A stretch of 64,000 nt of DNA from Microthrixaceae bacterium (GCA_020845705.1 JADLFH010000068.1:1-64000); one strand, 5' to 3'. Shown: positions 36,400 to 48,650, counted from the stretch's first letter. The notes: generated by a model not told the origin, from the sequence alone. Program-made: numbers and translations.

Positions 36400-37830
36400 A
36401 TGACGCTGCGCAACGTTCTGCTCGACCTGTCCCCACCGGTGGATGTGGCGCTGGATGGACATGTGAGCTGTCTCCAGGCGGACGGGGAGATCGCCCGACG
36501 CCTGACGGAGGTCCTCAGCGACGCGGGATGGGTTGTGTGCGAAGTAGAGGACATCCCCGGAAGTTGCTTCGCGGAACGCCTCGCCACCGCGCGTCGAGGT
36601 GCGCTGCTGTGCGTGGACGTGGCGAAGGCGCTCCGCGACGACGTATCCCGACAGCTCGAAGCCACCGGTGTAGAGGCGGAGGATTGTCGCGTGGCGATCC
36701 GTCGACACGAAGAGCAACTCGATGCGGTCGCCGAGCTACGTGACCTCATCATCGACGAACTCGGCCGCGGAGCGGTTCCGCGGGCCGACGCCCCGGGTCG
36801 ATGGGAGGGGATCTGGATCGCGGCGGACCGGATGGGCTTGGGTGCTTCCGCCACAGAGGTGCGTAGCTGGTTGGCCGAGGCTGCTGCTGGAAGAGCGCCA
36901 CTTCATCCGGTGGCGGCCGAGTTGATCGCCGAGAGCCAAGGGATCGAACGGCTGTGGGAGGCGGCAGGCAGCGGCGACTTCGGCGCGACCGAGGCGGTTG
37001 CCCGGGCGCGGTCTGTGGTGGAGGGCCTACGCGCGTGGGTCGCAGAGTTGGAGGAGCGCGCCGAGCACGGGTTTGATGAGGAGCTGATCGCCGCGATCGA
37101 TGCGGCTCATGCGCTGCGGGCCGACGCGGACGACCGCCAAGACCGATCAGGTGTCGCGCGGGCGGATGAAGCCCGGCTCCTCGACCTGTACGGCTTCGCC
37201 AATTACCCGGACTTCCAGATCTCGCACTCCACCGGCAGGTTGGCGGAGCACGTCTCATCGGTGTTGCCGACGATCGTCGCCCGACTGGATGAGGCCACCG
37301 AGCATCTGGCGGCAACGATGGACCACAGCGAGAAGGCGGGGCGCATCATCGCGGCAGATCGCGAGCGGTTGTCTGGACGAATCGAGGAGTTCGCGGGCGG
37401 AGTAGCACTCGAGGACCTCGTCGCAGCACCCCCTGCGGCCGATGCCATGGCCCAGCAGTGTGGCGAGCTAACCGACCAACTCCTCGCAGAGTCGGCCCGG
37501 TTGGAGTCACGACTCGAAGCCCTCGGGGAGACCGCCGGCGAACTGGAGGTTGAATTGGTCACGCGGGAGGCAGAGGTGGCTTCCGCCGAGCGACTCCTCG
37601 TCGAGCTGGATCGTGCAGGCCAGGACCTTTCGGCTCGCCGGGTCGCCGAGGTGGAGCGTCTTGAGGCGCTGCTCAGTGACGAGTCGACACCGGGCGTCGT
37701 CCTTCAGGCCAAGGCCGATCAGCTCGACGGTGATGCCGTCTGGGATGTCATCGAAGCGGCGGTCGGTCAGGTGGTGGTGGTGAGCCCCGAGGAGATTCCC
37801 GGTCGCCCCACGCTCCGACTGGGTGGCTGA
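36400..37830 (+). CDS. Large coiled-coil protein, function unknown
   Basis: This 476-residue protein has an N-terminal globular part (about 1-150), a long helical region rich in Glu, Ala, Leu and Arg with heptad-like spacing (about 150-440), and the phrase LLDLYGFANYPDFQISHSTGRL in the middle. That phrase resembles the GF-x-SY linker of some actinobacterial coiled-coil proteins. No ATPase motif, signal peptide or transmembrane helix is seen. I cannot assign a function. ATG 36400 was chosen because upstream codons overlap the divergent gene. The gene stands alone between two oppositely oriented units. Confidence 0.66.
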   Translation: MTLRNVLLDLSPPVDVALDGHVSCLQADGEIARRLTEVLSDAGWVVCEVEDIPGSCFAERLATARRGALLCVDVAKALRDDVSRQLEATGVEAEDCRVAIRRHEEQLDAVAELRDLIIDELGRGAVPRADAPGRWEGIWIAADRMGLGASATEVRSWLAEAAAGRAPLHPVAAELIAESQGIERLWEAAGSGDFGATEAVARARSVVEGLRAWVAELEERAEHGFDEELIAAIDAAHALRADADDRQDRSGVARADEARLLDLYGFANYPDFQISHSTGRLAEHVSSVLPTIVARLDEATEHLAATMDHSEKAGRIIAADRERLSGRIEEFAGGVALEDLVAAPPAADAMAQQCGELTDQLLAESARLESRLEALGETAGELEVELVTREAEVASAERLLVELDRAGQDLSARRVAEVERLEALLSDESTPGVVLQAKADQLDGDAVWDVIEAAVGQVVVVSPEEIPGRPTLRLGG

Positions 37831-37869
37831 GCTGCCTCGACGGGCGGCAGAGGAGGATCTCGGTCGTCG

Positions 37870-38265
37870 TCAGGCCCTCGCGCCGATACAACCGTGGACG
37901 CAGGTGAACTCGAAGCCCGCCGATCCCGCCGTCCCGTCACAACACCAGGCGGTGGTGGACGCGTCCAGAACCGCCGAGATCAGCGGGTCGAGCGGCGCGA
38001 TCGCTCGCACCTGCTCCACCTGCCCGCTCACTTGAAGGCGACCCTCCCCGCTGCTGATCTCGACGGTGATCGCCTGACGGGGCTCGGCTGCTCGGATCAG
38101 CACTGAAGCCAACTCGTCGACCGCCGCGCGAGCCGACTCGACTTCCTCGATGTCGAAGCCGAGATCGGCGGCGAGGCTGGAAATCGCGACGCGCAACACG
38201 CGGAGGAAGCTGTGCTCGGCGGGGACTTCTATCGTCACCACGTCGGACCTGGTCAACATGTTCAT
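37870..38265 (-). CDS. RsbW-like anti-sigma regulatory factor
   Basis: This 131-residue protein matches the HATPase_c anti-sigma/Ser-Thr kinase family: VTIEVPAEHSFLRVLRVAISSLAADLGF, then DIEEVESARAAVDELASVLI, which holds the N-box helix (although the usual Asn is Ala), and a short C-terminus. The G1 and G2 boxes are hard to see, so ATP binding may be lost. A GGGAGG ribosome-binding site precedes ATG 38265, which overlaps the rarD-like stop as ATGA. No partner sigma or anti-anti-sigma gene is adjacent. Confidence 0.7.
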   Translation of the reverse strand: MNMLTRSDVVTIEVPAEHSFLRVLRVAISSLAADLGFDIEEVESARAAVDELASVLIRAAEPRQAITVEISSGEGRLQVSGQVEQVRAIAPLDPLISAVLDASTTAWCCDGTAGSAGFEFTCVHGCIGARA

Positions 38266-39212
38266 CGCGCACCTCCCAGATGAAGCGGTGACGTTCTATC
38301 GGCACGTTCCGGCCGGTGGTGGAGCGCGTCCGCGCTCAAGATCGCGAGCGCGATCCACACCAGTCCGAACCCGATCCAGCGTTCCGTCGAAAGCCGCTCT
38401 CCCAACACGAGCACGCCGCAGAGGAACTGACCCACAGGGGTCAGGTACTGCAACAGGCCCAACAGGCTCAGGGGTATTCGACGAGCCGCGGCGGCGAACA
38501 GGACCAGGGGAACCGTGGTCACCGGCCCGGCGAGCAACAACAGGCCGGTGACGGAACCTCCGGCGTGAATGAACGTGGCCGTCCCGTTCACCTCCAGAAC
38601 CACGGCCGTCCCGAGTGCGAAGGGCGCCAGCAGCACGGTCTCCCCGAGCAGGGAGTCGGTCGCCCCGAGTGGTACGGACTTCTTCAGGTACCCGTAGCCG
38701 GCGAAGCTCATCGCCAGGACCAACGACACCAACGGCGGCCGACCGTAGGCGAAGGTGAGCACCACCACCGCCGTTCCGGCCACCGAAACCGCTGCCCACT
38801 GCGTTCGACGGAGCCGCTCACCCAGGGCTCCAACTCCGAGACCTACTGTGACGAGCGGGTTGATGAAGTAGCCCAACGCCGCCTCCACTACGTGGCCGTG
38901 GTTCACGGCCCAGATGTAGACGAGCCAGTTGAGCGCGATGAGAGCGGCTGCTGCGGCGAGGCGGCGCAGCAACGCCGGGCTCGGTCTCGGGGAACTCCGG
39001 GTGCCACGGCGGCGGGTGATCGCGCTCAGCGCAGCGGTGACCACCAGCGACCACAGCACCCGATGCGCCAGGATCTCGATGGCGGAGACGCCGTCGAGTT
39101 GGTGGAAGTACAGAGGGAACAGTCCCCACATGCCGTAGGCGACGACGCCGGCCAGGACTCCGTTTCTCGGTTCGTCAACAGGGGCTGCGGGTACGCGGTT
39201 CGCGGCGGGCAC
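38262..39212 (-). CDS. rarD: EamA/RarD family transporter
   Basis: This 316-residue protein has about ten hydrophobic helices of the drug/metabolite-transporter superfamily. NGVLAGVVAYGMWGLFPLYFHQL near the start and LNWLVYIWAVNHGHVVEAALGYFINPLVTVGLG are strongly RarD-like. It is an integral membrane protein; its exported substrate is not known (the E. coli homologue was named for chloramphenicol sensitivity). GTG 39212 fits the TAGCCT hexamer 6 bases upstream. It is coupled to the RsbW-like gene by ATGA. Confidence 0.88.
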   Translation of the reverse strand: MPAANRVPAAPVDEPRNGVLAGVVAYGMWGLFPLYFHQLDGVSAIEILAHRVLWSLVVTAALSAITRRRGTRSSPRPSPALLRRLAAAAALIALNWLVYIWAVNHGHVVEAALGYFINPLVTVGLGVGALGERLRRTQWAAVSVAGTAVVVLTFAYGRPPLVSLVLAMSFAGYGYLKKSVPLGATDSLLGETVLLAPFALGTAVVLEVNGTATFIHAGGSVTGLLLLAGPVTTVPLVLFAAAARRIPLSLLGLLQYLTPVGQFLCGVLVLGERLSTERWIGFGLVWIALAILSADALHHRPERADRTSPLHLGGAR

Positions 39213-39218
39213 CCACCG

Positions 39219-39224
39219 AGGCTA
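39219..39224 (-). promoter_or_regulatory. Leaderless -10 box of rarD
   Basis: The minus strand reads TAGCCT, 6 bases, then GTG 39212. It lies in the 17 bases between rarD and the CAP-domain gene. Confidence 0.5.
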
Positions 39225-39229
39225 GGGAC

Positions 39230-39775
39230 TCAGCACCTTCCGCTTCGTCCGAAGTCCTGAGTCCAGTAGAGGGTGCCGTTGGTCGCGGTCGCCCGACCCA
39301 GGCCGACGTGGGTGTAGCCGGCGTTGAGGATGTTGGCGCGGTGTCCGGGCGAGCTCATCCATCCTGCCATGACGCTCTCGACGCTCCCGTAGCCATACGC
39401 AACGTTCTCTCCCAGCGCCATCCACCCGCTGTAGCCGGCGCGTTCGGCCCTGGTCACCATGGTTGATCCGTCCGAGCCGCTATGGGTCATGTTGTTGTGC
39501 GCGGCCTGGTCGTTGCTGTGCGCAATGGCCGCGGAGCGCAGGGTCCCACACGCCGTGAGAGCCCCGAGCCCCGAGGAAGCTCGATGCGCGTTGATGCGAC
39601 CCAGCATGTCGAGTTCCCACGAGGGCGCCGGTGCGGGCGGCGGCGCGGGAGTAGGTGCAGGGGCCGGCGTGGGTGGTGGAGCCGGGGGCAGTGGCGTCCC
39701 GGGGGCGAGAGGCACACAGCCGATCGCGCCGAGGGACGCAAGTAGGAGGAATGGGATCAGTCCACGCCGAGCCAT
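39230..39775 (-). CDS. CAP-domain (SCP/YkwD) lipoprotein
   Basis: This 181-residue secreted protein has a lipoprotein signal (LLASLGAIGC, with Cys near residue 20), a Pro/Ala-rich linker (about 25-51) and a CAP domain: MLGRINAHRASSGLGALTACGTL, AIAHSNDQAAHNNMTHSG, ENVAYGYGSVESVMAGWMSSPGHRANILNAGYTHVGLG and YWTQDFG. The conserved His and Glu of the CAP cavity are present. Bacterial CAP proteins are extracytoplasmic; their role is often unclear, with lipid binding or adhesion proposed. GGAAGTGA precedes the ATG. Confidence 0.88.
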   Translation of the reverse strand: MARRGLIPFLLLASLGAIGCVPLAPGTPLPPAPPPTPAPAPTPAPPPAPAPSWELDMLGRINAHRASSGLGALTACGTLRSAAIAHSNDQAAHNNMTHSGSDGSTMVTRAERAGYSGWMALGENVAYGYGSVESVMAGWMSSPGHRANILNAGYTHVGLGRATATNGTLYWTQDFGRSGRC

Positions 39776-39820
39776 TCACTTCCATCGGCCACCCGGTACG
39801 GGTGCCTTGAGAGCATTCGC

Positions 39821-43069
<3,249 letters not shown>

Positions 43070-43213
43070 GGATTCGGGCCTCTTCTCGGAAGGTGTTGTG
43101 CGCGGTGGGCTCGTGTCGCCACCAAGTGTTACGGCGCAACGAAGCCGATTGGTCGATGGCCGGCCACCAAGAACCCGAATCGACCCACATGGAGCTGACA
43201 GGATCGGGGTTCG

Positions 43214-45313
43214 ATGGAGGAGATATGGCCCGGTTCGCCCACTCCGCTGGGTGCGAGCTTCGATGGTCGCGGCACGAACTTCTCCATCTTCTCTTCCGTG
43301 GCCCAGCGGGTCGAGTTGTGCCTGTTCGACGAGAGCGGCGACGAGACCCGTGTCGAGGTCGAAGAGGTGGACGCCCACCACTGGCACGTCCACCTTCCGG
43401 GTGTCGGACCGGGAACCAACTACGGATACCGCGTCCATGGTCGGTGGGATCCCTCAGCGGGGCTCTGGTGCAATCCGGCCAAGCTCCTTTTGGACCCCTA
43501 CGCTCGGGCGATCGCGGGTGACGTGGAGTGGGGGCCGGCCTGTTTCGGATACCGCTTCGAGGACCCCGATGAGCCGGAGCCGACCGACTCGGCCCCCGCG
43601 GTGCCGCGCTCTGTTGTGGTGAACCCGTGGTTCGACTGGTCAGGTGACCGCCGGCCGAACCGCCCGATGGACGAGACGGTGATCTACGAACTGCACGTGA
43701 AGGGTATGACCGCCTCCCATCCCGACATCCCCGAGTCGCGGCGCGGTACGTATTCAGGACTCGGCCATCCGGCCGTCGTCGAGCATCTCGTCGGCCTGGG
43801 GGTCACCGCGGTCGAGCTACAGCCCGTCCATCACTTCGTCCACGACGCACATCTGGTCGAGCGGGGCCTGTCGAACTACTGGGGCTACAACTCGATCGGG
43901 TACTTCGCGCCCCACAGCGGGTACTCGTCGGCACCCGGCGCCGAGGGCGCCGTTGCGGAGTTCAAGGAGATGGTCCTGGCGCTGCACGAGGCGGGCCTCG
44001 AGGTGATCCTCGACGTCGTTTACAACCACACCGGCGAAGGCAACCACCTGGGGCCGACCCTGTCGATGCGTGGCATCGACAACCCTGCGTACTACCGGCT
44101 CTTCGACGACGACCCCCGTTGCTACCTCGACTTCACCGGCACGGGGAACTCCATGAACATGCGCCATCCCCACGTGTTGCAGCTCATCATGGACTCGCTG
44201 CGCTACTGGGTCTCGGAGATGCACGTCGATGGGTTCCGCTTCGATCTGGCGGCGACGCTTGCCCGGGAGCTGTACGAGGTGGACCGTCTCTCCGCCTTCC
44301 TCGACCTCATCCAACAGGATCCGGTGCTGAGCGAGGTCAAGCTCATCGCGGAGCCGTGGGACGTGGGCGAAGGCGGATATCAGGTGGGCAACTTCCCGCC
44401 CTATTGGAGCGAGTGGAACGGCAAGTACCGCGACACGGTTCGCTCGCTGTGGTCTGGAACCCGCGGCATCGTCGGCGAGACGGCCACCCGTTGGGCGGGA
44501 TCGTCGGACCTCTACAGGGAGGACCGTGGGAGCCCGACTTGCAGTGTGAACTTCGTGACGGCGCATGACGGCTTCACCCTCAGCGACCTCGTGACCTACG
44601 ACCACAAGCACAACGAGGCCAACGGTGAGGAGAACCGTGACGGCACCGACGACAACCGGAGCTGGAACTGCGGAGTCGAGGGTCCGACCGAAGTCCCGGA
44701 GGTGTTGGCGCTGCGCGACCGGCAGGTGCGCAACCTGCTTGCGACTCTGCTGCTCTCCGAGGGTGTCCCGATGTTGTCGATGGGTGACGAGATGCGCCGC
44801 ACCCAGGGTGGCAACAACAACGCCTACTGCCAGGACTCGCAGCTGACCTGGATGGATTGGGACCTGGCTGACGAACACCCGGACCTGATCGCATTCGTGC
44901 GGCGGCTGACCGCTATCCGTGCAGAGCACCCGGCACTTCGTCGCCGTCGTTGGCTGCGGGGACCCGAGGAGCCCGACGGGGGCGACGTGTCGTGGTGGCG
45001 ACCCGACGGGCAGCCGATGTCGGAGGACCACTGGTGGGACCCCGATGGTGTACACCTCGGCATCATGTTGGACGGAGCGTCGATACGGGAACGCAGTCGT
45101 CGCGGCCAACCGATCACCGACGATCGCCTTCTGTTGCTCATCGATGCCGGCGACGAGCCCACTGGCTGGACGTTGCCGAACGACGGAATCGTGCGGCGTT
45201 GGGAGGTGCTCCTAGACACGGGAGTCCCGTCGGAGGAGCCCACAGGAGTGGTCGATTCGGTCTTCTGGACCGACGGTCGACGTGTGGTGCTCCTGAGGGC
45301 CGTCGAAAGCTGA
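43214..45313 (+). CDS. glgX: Glycogen debranching protein GlgX
   Basis: This 699-residue isoamylase-type GH13 enzyme hydrolyses alpha-1,6 branches of limit dextrin. An N-terminal CBM48 domain (WPGSPTPLGASFDGRGTNFSIFS) is followed by the catalytic barrel: VTAVELQPVHHF, VILDVVYNHTGEG, VDGFRFDLAATL with the nucleophile Asp, LIAEPWDVGEGGYQVGNFPP with Glu, and VTAHDGFTLSDLV. Length is normal. It is divergent from the TreS-Mak gene across 144 bases, in which I see no clear promoter. Confidence 0.95.
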   Translation: MEEIWPGSPTPLGASFDGRGTNFSIFSSVAQRVELCLFDESGDETRVEVEEVDAHHWHVHLPGVGPGTNYGYRVHGRWDPSAGLWCNPAKLLLDPYARAIAGDVEWGPACFGYRFEDPDEPEPTDSAPAVPRSVVVNPWFDWSGDRRPNRPMDETVIYELHVKGMTASHPDIPESRRGTYSGLGHPAVVEHLVGLGVTAVELQPVHHFVHDAHLVERGLSNYWGYNSIGYFAPHSGYSSAPGAEGAVAEFKEMVLALHEAGLEVILDVVYNHTGEGNHLGPTLSMRGIDNPAYYRLFDDDPRCYLDFTGTGNSMNMRHPHVLQLIMDSLRYWVSEMHVDGFRFDLAATLARELYEVDRLSAFLDLIQQDPVLSEVKLIAEPWDVGEGGYQVGNFPPYWSEWNGKYRDTVRSLWSGTRGIVGETATRWAGSSDLYREDRGSPTCSVNFVTAHDGFTLSDLVTYDHKHNEANGEENRDGTDDNRSWNCGVEGPTEVPEVLALRDRQVRNLLATLLLSEGVPMLSMGDEMRRTQGGNNNAYCQDSQLTWMDWDLADEHPDLIAFVRRLTAIRAEHPALRRRRWLRGPEEPDGGDVSWWRPDGQPMSEDHWWDPDGVHLGIMLDGASIRERSRRGQPITDDRLLLLIDAGDEPTGWTLPNDGIVRRWEVLLDTGVPSEEPTGVVDSVFWTDGRRVVLLRAVES

Positions 45314-45345
45314 TCGACCCCCTTTTCGTGGGCCGTCGGTGGTCC

Positions 45346-45351
45346 TAGCCT
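45346..45351 (+). promoter_or_regulatory. Leaderless -10 box of the metzincin-like gene
   Basis: TAGCCT, 7 bases, then GTG 45359. Confidence 0.5.
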
Positions 45352-45358
45352 GCGGGGC

Positions 45359-46360
45359 GTGGCGGGTGACCGCGAACGCGACGGGGGTGACGATCCCCTC
45401 GATCTGGTGCAGCTCGACGACGCCTTCGTCCGTGCCGCAACGGTGATCGAGCTCTCCGCGGCCGAGCGCGTCGGGCTGGCCGGGTCGCCTCTGTCGGTGG
45501 GCGCGAGATCATCGACACCTCCCGATGCCTCTTGGCGTGACCGGTGGATCCGGCGGCGAGAGCGGCGCCTGAGATGGGTCGCGTTGCTGGCGCTGGGGGC
45601 GCTGTTGGGTTCCGCGGTGTGGATGGTTCTGAGCATCTCGTTCGGGCAACGAGCGAGGACCGACGCCTGGACCGATCTCCACTGGGTCATGCCGGTTCCG
45701 CTCGACGACCAGCCGGTTGCGTCCTCCGAACGCAACCGGCAGCGACTGTTGGACGCGGTTGTGCCACCGAAGGGAAGCGGTGGCTACGAGATAGATCAGT
45801 TGCAGTTGGACGGCTTGACACCCGTCGGCTTCGATCCGTGCCGCCAGCTCCGCTGGGCCGTTGGCGGAGCGTCAACGGTCCCCGGAGCCGAGCGCCTGGT
45901 GGCGGCGGCGTTCGAGGACCTGACCGCAGCGACGGGTCTGTTGTTCGTTCCCGAGGGCTCCGATGACCGAGCACCGGACACTGCCCGGGATCCACTTCAA
46001 CCCGAAGGGTGGACAGACAGGTGGGCACCGGTTCTGGTGTCGTGGTCCAGCGCCGAGGAGGTCGCGGCGCTCAAGGGGCCGGTGGCGGCGGTGAGCGTCT
46101 CGAACCTGGTCGAGGTTGCCGGCGAACGCCGGCTGACCAGCGGATCGGTGATCCTCGACGCCGAGCAACTGGCTGCGATGCCCACCCGGGCGGCGCGGCG
46201 GCGGGTGGTCCTACATGCACTGGGGCATCTCGTGGGCCTCGACGACGTGGCTGACAGCGATCAGTTGATGTACCCGGGCGCGACGGGTTCGACGGAGTTG
46301 GGAAGCGGCGACCGGCGTGGGTTGGCGTTGCTGGGCGACGGGGCGTGCGCAGGTTCTTGA
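45359..46360 (+). CDS. Membrane-anchored metzincin-like protein lacking the catalytic Glu
   Basis: This 333-residue protein has a cytoplasmic N-terminus (about 1-70), one transmembrane helix (VALLALGALLGSAVWMVLSI, about 73-92) and an outside domain. Near the C-terminus H286-A-L-G-H290-L-V-G-L-D-D296, followed by LMYP, matches the zinc motif HExxHxxGxxD of snapalysin-type metzincins, but the Glu is Ala. The three metal ligands are kept and the general base is lost, so it may be an inactive, metal-binding protease relative. The family is inferred from this motif. GTG 45359 fits the leaderless hexamer. Confidence 0.68.
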   Translation: MAGDRERDGGDDPLDLVQLDDAFVRAATVIELSAAERVGLAGSPLSVGARSSTPPDASWRDRWIRRRERRLRWVALLALGALLGSAVWMVLSISFGQRARTDAWTDLHWVMPVPLDDQPVASSERNRQRLLDAVVPPKGSGGYEIDQLQLDGLTPVGFDPCRQLRWAVGGASTVPGAERLVAAAFEDLTAATGLLFVPEGSDDRAPDTARDPLQPEGWTDRWAPVLVSWSSAEEVAALKGPVAAVSVSNLVEVAGERRLTSGSVILDAEQLAAMPTRAARRRVVLHALGHLVGLDDVADSDQLMYPGATGSTELGSGDRRGLALLGDGACAGS

Positions 46361-46391
46361 CAGCCGGGTGAGTTGCTGGTGAGGGCGTAGC

Positions 46392-46703
46392 TCAGCCGAC
46401 GGGTTCCTCGTCGACCTTGATGTCGAACTTCGCGTCGTCGCCCTCGACGGAGGTGATCTTCATCTCGAGCCCGTAGGTCACGTCGTCGGCGGTCAGGGTG
46501 CAACGCATGGTCTCGCCCACCTTGGCGTCGATGTCGCTCGGGCAGGTCACCTTGTCGGGCTTGCGGCCGACCTGCTTCTCGAGCGCTGCCGAGATCTGCT
46601 TCTCCGCTTCGGACTGCGACATCGTCGCCTGTCCGGAACACGCGGCGACGGCGACGACGATCGTGGTCACGATCGGAGTGAGACGAGGGCGATGTTGGCG
46701 CAT
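46392..46703 (-). CDS. DUF4333 domain lipoprotein
   Basis: This 103-residue secreted protein has a lipobox (VVAVAAC, Cys at about residue 22) and a C-terminal domain with SEAEKQISAALEKQVGRKPDKVTCPSDIDAKVGETMRCTLTADD. The VTCPSD...G...RC arrangement, with two Cys that can form a disulfide, is the DUF4333 signature common in actinobacteria. Its function is unknown. It is convergent with the metzincin-like gene and divergent from pirin. Confidence 0.85.
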   Translation of the reverse strand: MRQHRPRLTPIVTTIVVAVAACSGQATMSQSEAEKQISAALEKQVGRKPDKVTCPSDIDAKVGETMRCTLTADDVTYGLEMKITSVEGDDAKFDIKVDEEPVG

Positions 46704-46772
46704 TGTGCTGACCCCACTTCATCCGGGTGGCACCACAGCGTTGCACGGGAACAACCGGGCACGGTGGACCGT

Positions 46773-46801
46773 TAGATTGTTCGAATTCACACGAATTGTG
46801 A
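46773..46801 (+). promoter_or_regulatory. Probable pirin promoter with inverted repeat
   Basis: TAGATT (46773-46778) may be a -10. TCACA-CGAAT-TGTGA (46787-46801) is a 5-base inverted repeat located where transcription would start, so it may be an operator. It is followed by AGAGG and the ATG at 46811. Confidence 0.45.
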
Positions 46802-46810
46802 GAGGTGGAC

Positions 46811-47761
46811 ATGCCTGCCGTCACTGCGGATCCACTGACCCTTCCACGAATAGAGGCCGACCCCGACACTGTGGTGCGGTCCGTCAAGAGCATCACTACG
46901 GCGCCGGCGGGCTTCGAGGGCGAGGGATTCCCGGTGCGCCGAGCATTCGCCGGCGTCGCGCCAGCCGAGCTGGATCCGTTCATCCACATGGACCAGATGG
47001 GTGAGATCGATTACGCACCGGGTGAACCCAAGGGCACACCGTGGCACCCCCACCGTGGTTTCGAGACCGTCACCTACATGCTCGACGGCACGTTCCTGCA
47101 CCAGGACTCCCACGGCGGCGGGGGCGTGATCCAGGGTGGGGGAACTCAGTGGATGACCGCGGGAGCGGGCATCCTCCACATCGAGACACCGCCCGAGGCG
47201 CTGGTGGTATCAGGGGGTCTCTTCCACGGTGTCCAGCTCTGGGTGAACCTTCCGGCTGCCGACAAGATGATCGCCCCGCGCTACCAGAACCTGGTGGGTG
47301 ATTCGATCACCCTGGTCGCGTCTCCAGACGGTGGCGCGCTGTTGCGAGTCATCGCGGGGGAGGTGGGGGGCCATCGTGGACCGGGCGCCACGCACACGCC
47401 GATCGCGGTCCTGCACGCAACGGTGGCGGCGAGGGCGCAGGTGACCGTGCCGTGGCCCGTCGAGTTCAACGCCTTGGGCTACGTGTTGGCGGGCACGGGC
47501 AGCGTGGGGCGCCACGGCGCACCTGTCGACACAGGACAGCTCGTGGTGTTCGGCCCTGGTCAGGCGATGACGTTGAGGGGAGGCGCGCGGCCGCTCGATG
47601 TTCTCCTCCTCGGTGGCACACCTCTACGTGAGCCAGTGGTGGCCCACGGCCCCTTCGTGATGAACACCCGAAGCCAGATCATCGAGGCCATGGAGGACTA
47701 CCAGGCGGGGCGCCTCGGCGTGGTCCCCGAGGGAGCGATCCAGCCGTACCGGATGTCGTGA
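46811..47761 (+). CDS. Pirin family protein
   Basis: This 316-residue double-cupin protein has the pirin metal site: DPFIHMDQMG, then TPWHPHRGFETVTYMLDG and LHQDSHGGGGVIQGGGTQWMTAGAGILHIE, with the His-x-His, His and Glu ligands at normal spacing. The second cupin is VEFNALGYVLAGTGSVG. Bacterial pirins include quercetinase-like dioxygenases and regulators; this one could be either. ATG 46811 was chosen over GTG 46805 because AGAGG sits 5 bases before it. The promoter region carries a palindrome. Confidence 0.88.
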   Translation: MPAVTADPLTLPRIEADPDTVVRSVKSITTAPAGFEGEGFPVRRAFAGVAPAELDPFIHMDQMGEIDYAPGEPKGTPWHPHRGFETVTYMLDGTFLHQDSHGGGGVIQGGGTQWMTAGAGILHIETPPEALVVSGGLFHGVQLWVNLPAADKMIAPRYQNLVGDSITLVASPDGGALLRVIAGEVGGHRGPGATHTPIAVLHATVAARAQVTVPWPVEFNALGYVLAGTGSVGRHGAPVDTGQLVVFGPGQAMTLRGGARPLDVLLLGGTPLREPVVAHGPFVMNTRSQIIEAMEDYQAGRLGVVPEGAIQPYRMS

Positions 47762-47777
47762 GCCGACCGCCCTCGAC

Positions 47778-48650
47778 TTACGCCTCGATGGAGCGTTGGT
47801 AGGCGCGCACCGCCAAGGGCGCGCAGAGGAACACGATCAACCCAACCCATATCCAGGTGTAGGCCACGGGGTGGTGCATGGGCCACGGATCGTCGGGTTG
47901 GGCGACGCTGGTGGGGTTCCCGAACAGCCCGCGGAGACCGTCGGAGAGGGTGGTGGTCGGGTTCCAGGCCGCGACCGTTTGCAGCAGGGACGGCATGGAG
48001 TTGAGTGGAACGAACGTCGACGCCACGAACGTGATGGGGAACAGAGCCGCGAAGGCGATGCCCGTCACCCCTTCAGGAGTCTTCACCACGCTGCCCAACA
48101 ACACGCCGATCCAGATCATGGCGAACGCGAACGCGAAGGTGAGCCCGTAAGCGGCGAGGGTGTCGAGCGCGCTGCCCCGGATTCGCCAACCGACGATGTA
48201 GCCCGTGATCGACATCAGCGCGATCGGAAGGGCCGCTTTGATCAGGTTGGCCACGGCGTGACCGCCGAGCACCGCGCCCCGGGCGATGGGTAGCGATCGG
48301 AAGCGGTCGACCGCCTGGTTCTTGCGGTCGTTGGCGATGCTCATGGCCACACCGAAAGCGCTGAACACGATCGTCTGGGCGATGATGCCGCCCATGAGGA
48401 ACTCCCGGTACTGCTGGGCGGTACCGCTTCCTCCCACCTTGATCGCCCCACCGAACACGTAGGCGAAGAGCACCACGAACATGATGGGTTGGATCGTCGC
48501 GTCGCTGAGCTGCTCGGGTTGACGCTTCATGTGGATCAGCCCGCGACGAGCGATGACCCAGATGTCGTGTAGGACGCCCCGGGGTGGATGTGGTCCGGTG
48601 GGTCGGTCCGTGCCGAGTCCCGGCTCGTCGACCGATGCACGAGCTGTCAT
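47778..48650 (-). CDS. ABC-2 type transporter permease (DrrB-like)
   Basis: This 290-residue integral membrane protein has six predicted helices and a basic N-terminus. IWVIARRGLIHMKRQPEQLSDATIQPIMFVVLFAYVFGG is the start typical of DrrB/daunorubicin-resistance permeases, and the later IWIGVLLGSVVKTPEGVTGIAFAALFPITFVASTFVPL is the ABC-2 signature. It overlaps the ATPase stop by ATGA. The exported substrate is unknown; drug or lipid export is the usual role. Confidence 0.9.
   Translation of the reverse strand: MTARASVDEPGLGTDRPTGPHPPRGVLHDIWVIARRGLIHMKRQPEQLSDATIQPIMFVVLFAYVFGGAIKVGGSGTAQQYREFLMGGIIAQTIVFSAFGVAMSIANDRKNQAVDRFRSLPIARGAVLGGHAVANLIKAALPIALMSITGYIVGWRIRGSALDTLAAYGLTFAFAFAMIWIGVLLGSVVKTPEGVTGIAFAALFPITFVASTFVPLNSMPSLLQTVAAWNPTTTLSDGLRGLFGNPTSVAQPDDPWPMHHPVAYTWIWVGLIVFLCAPLAVRAYQRSIEA

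Noticed and set aside
43070-43438. An N-terminal extension of the TreS-maltokinase protein
   Set aside because: The open frame continues upstream across glgX, but its product has no similarity to TreS, and GTG 43069 has a ribosome-binding site.
43817-45109. A 430-codon frame antisense to glgX
   Set aside because: GlgX is complete and conserved on the other strand; the antisense product has no domain.
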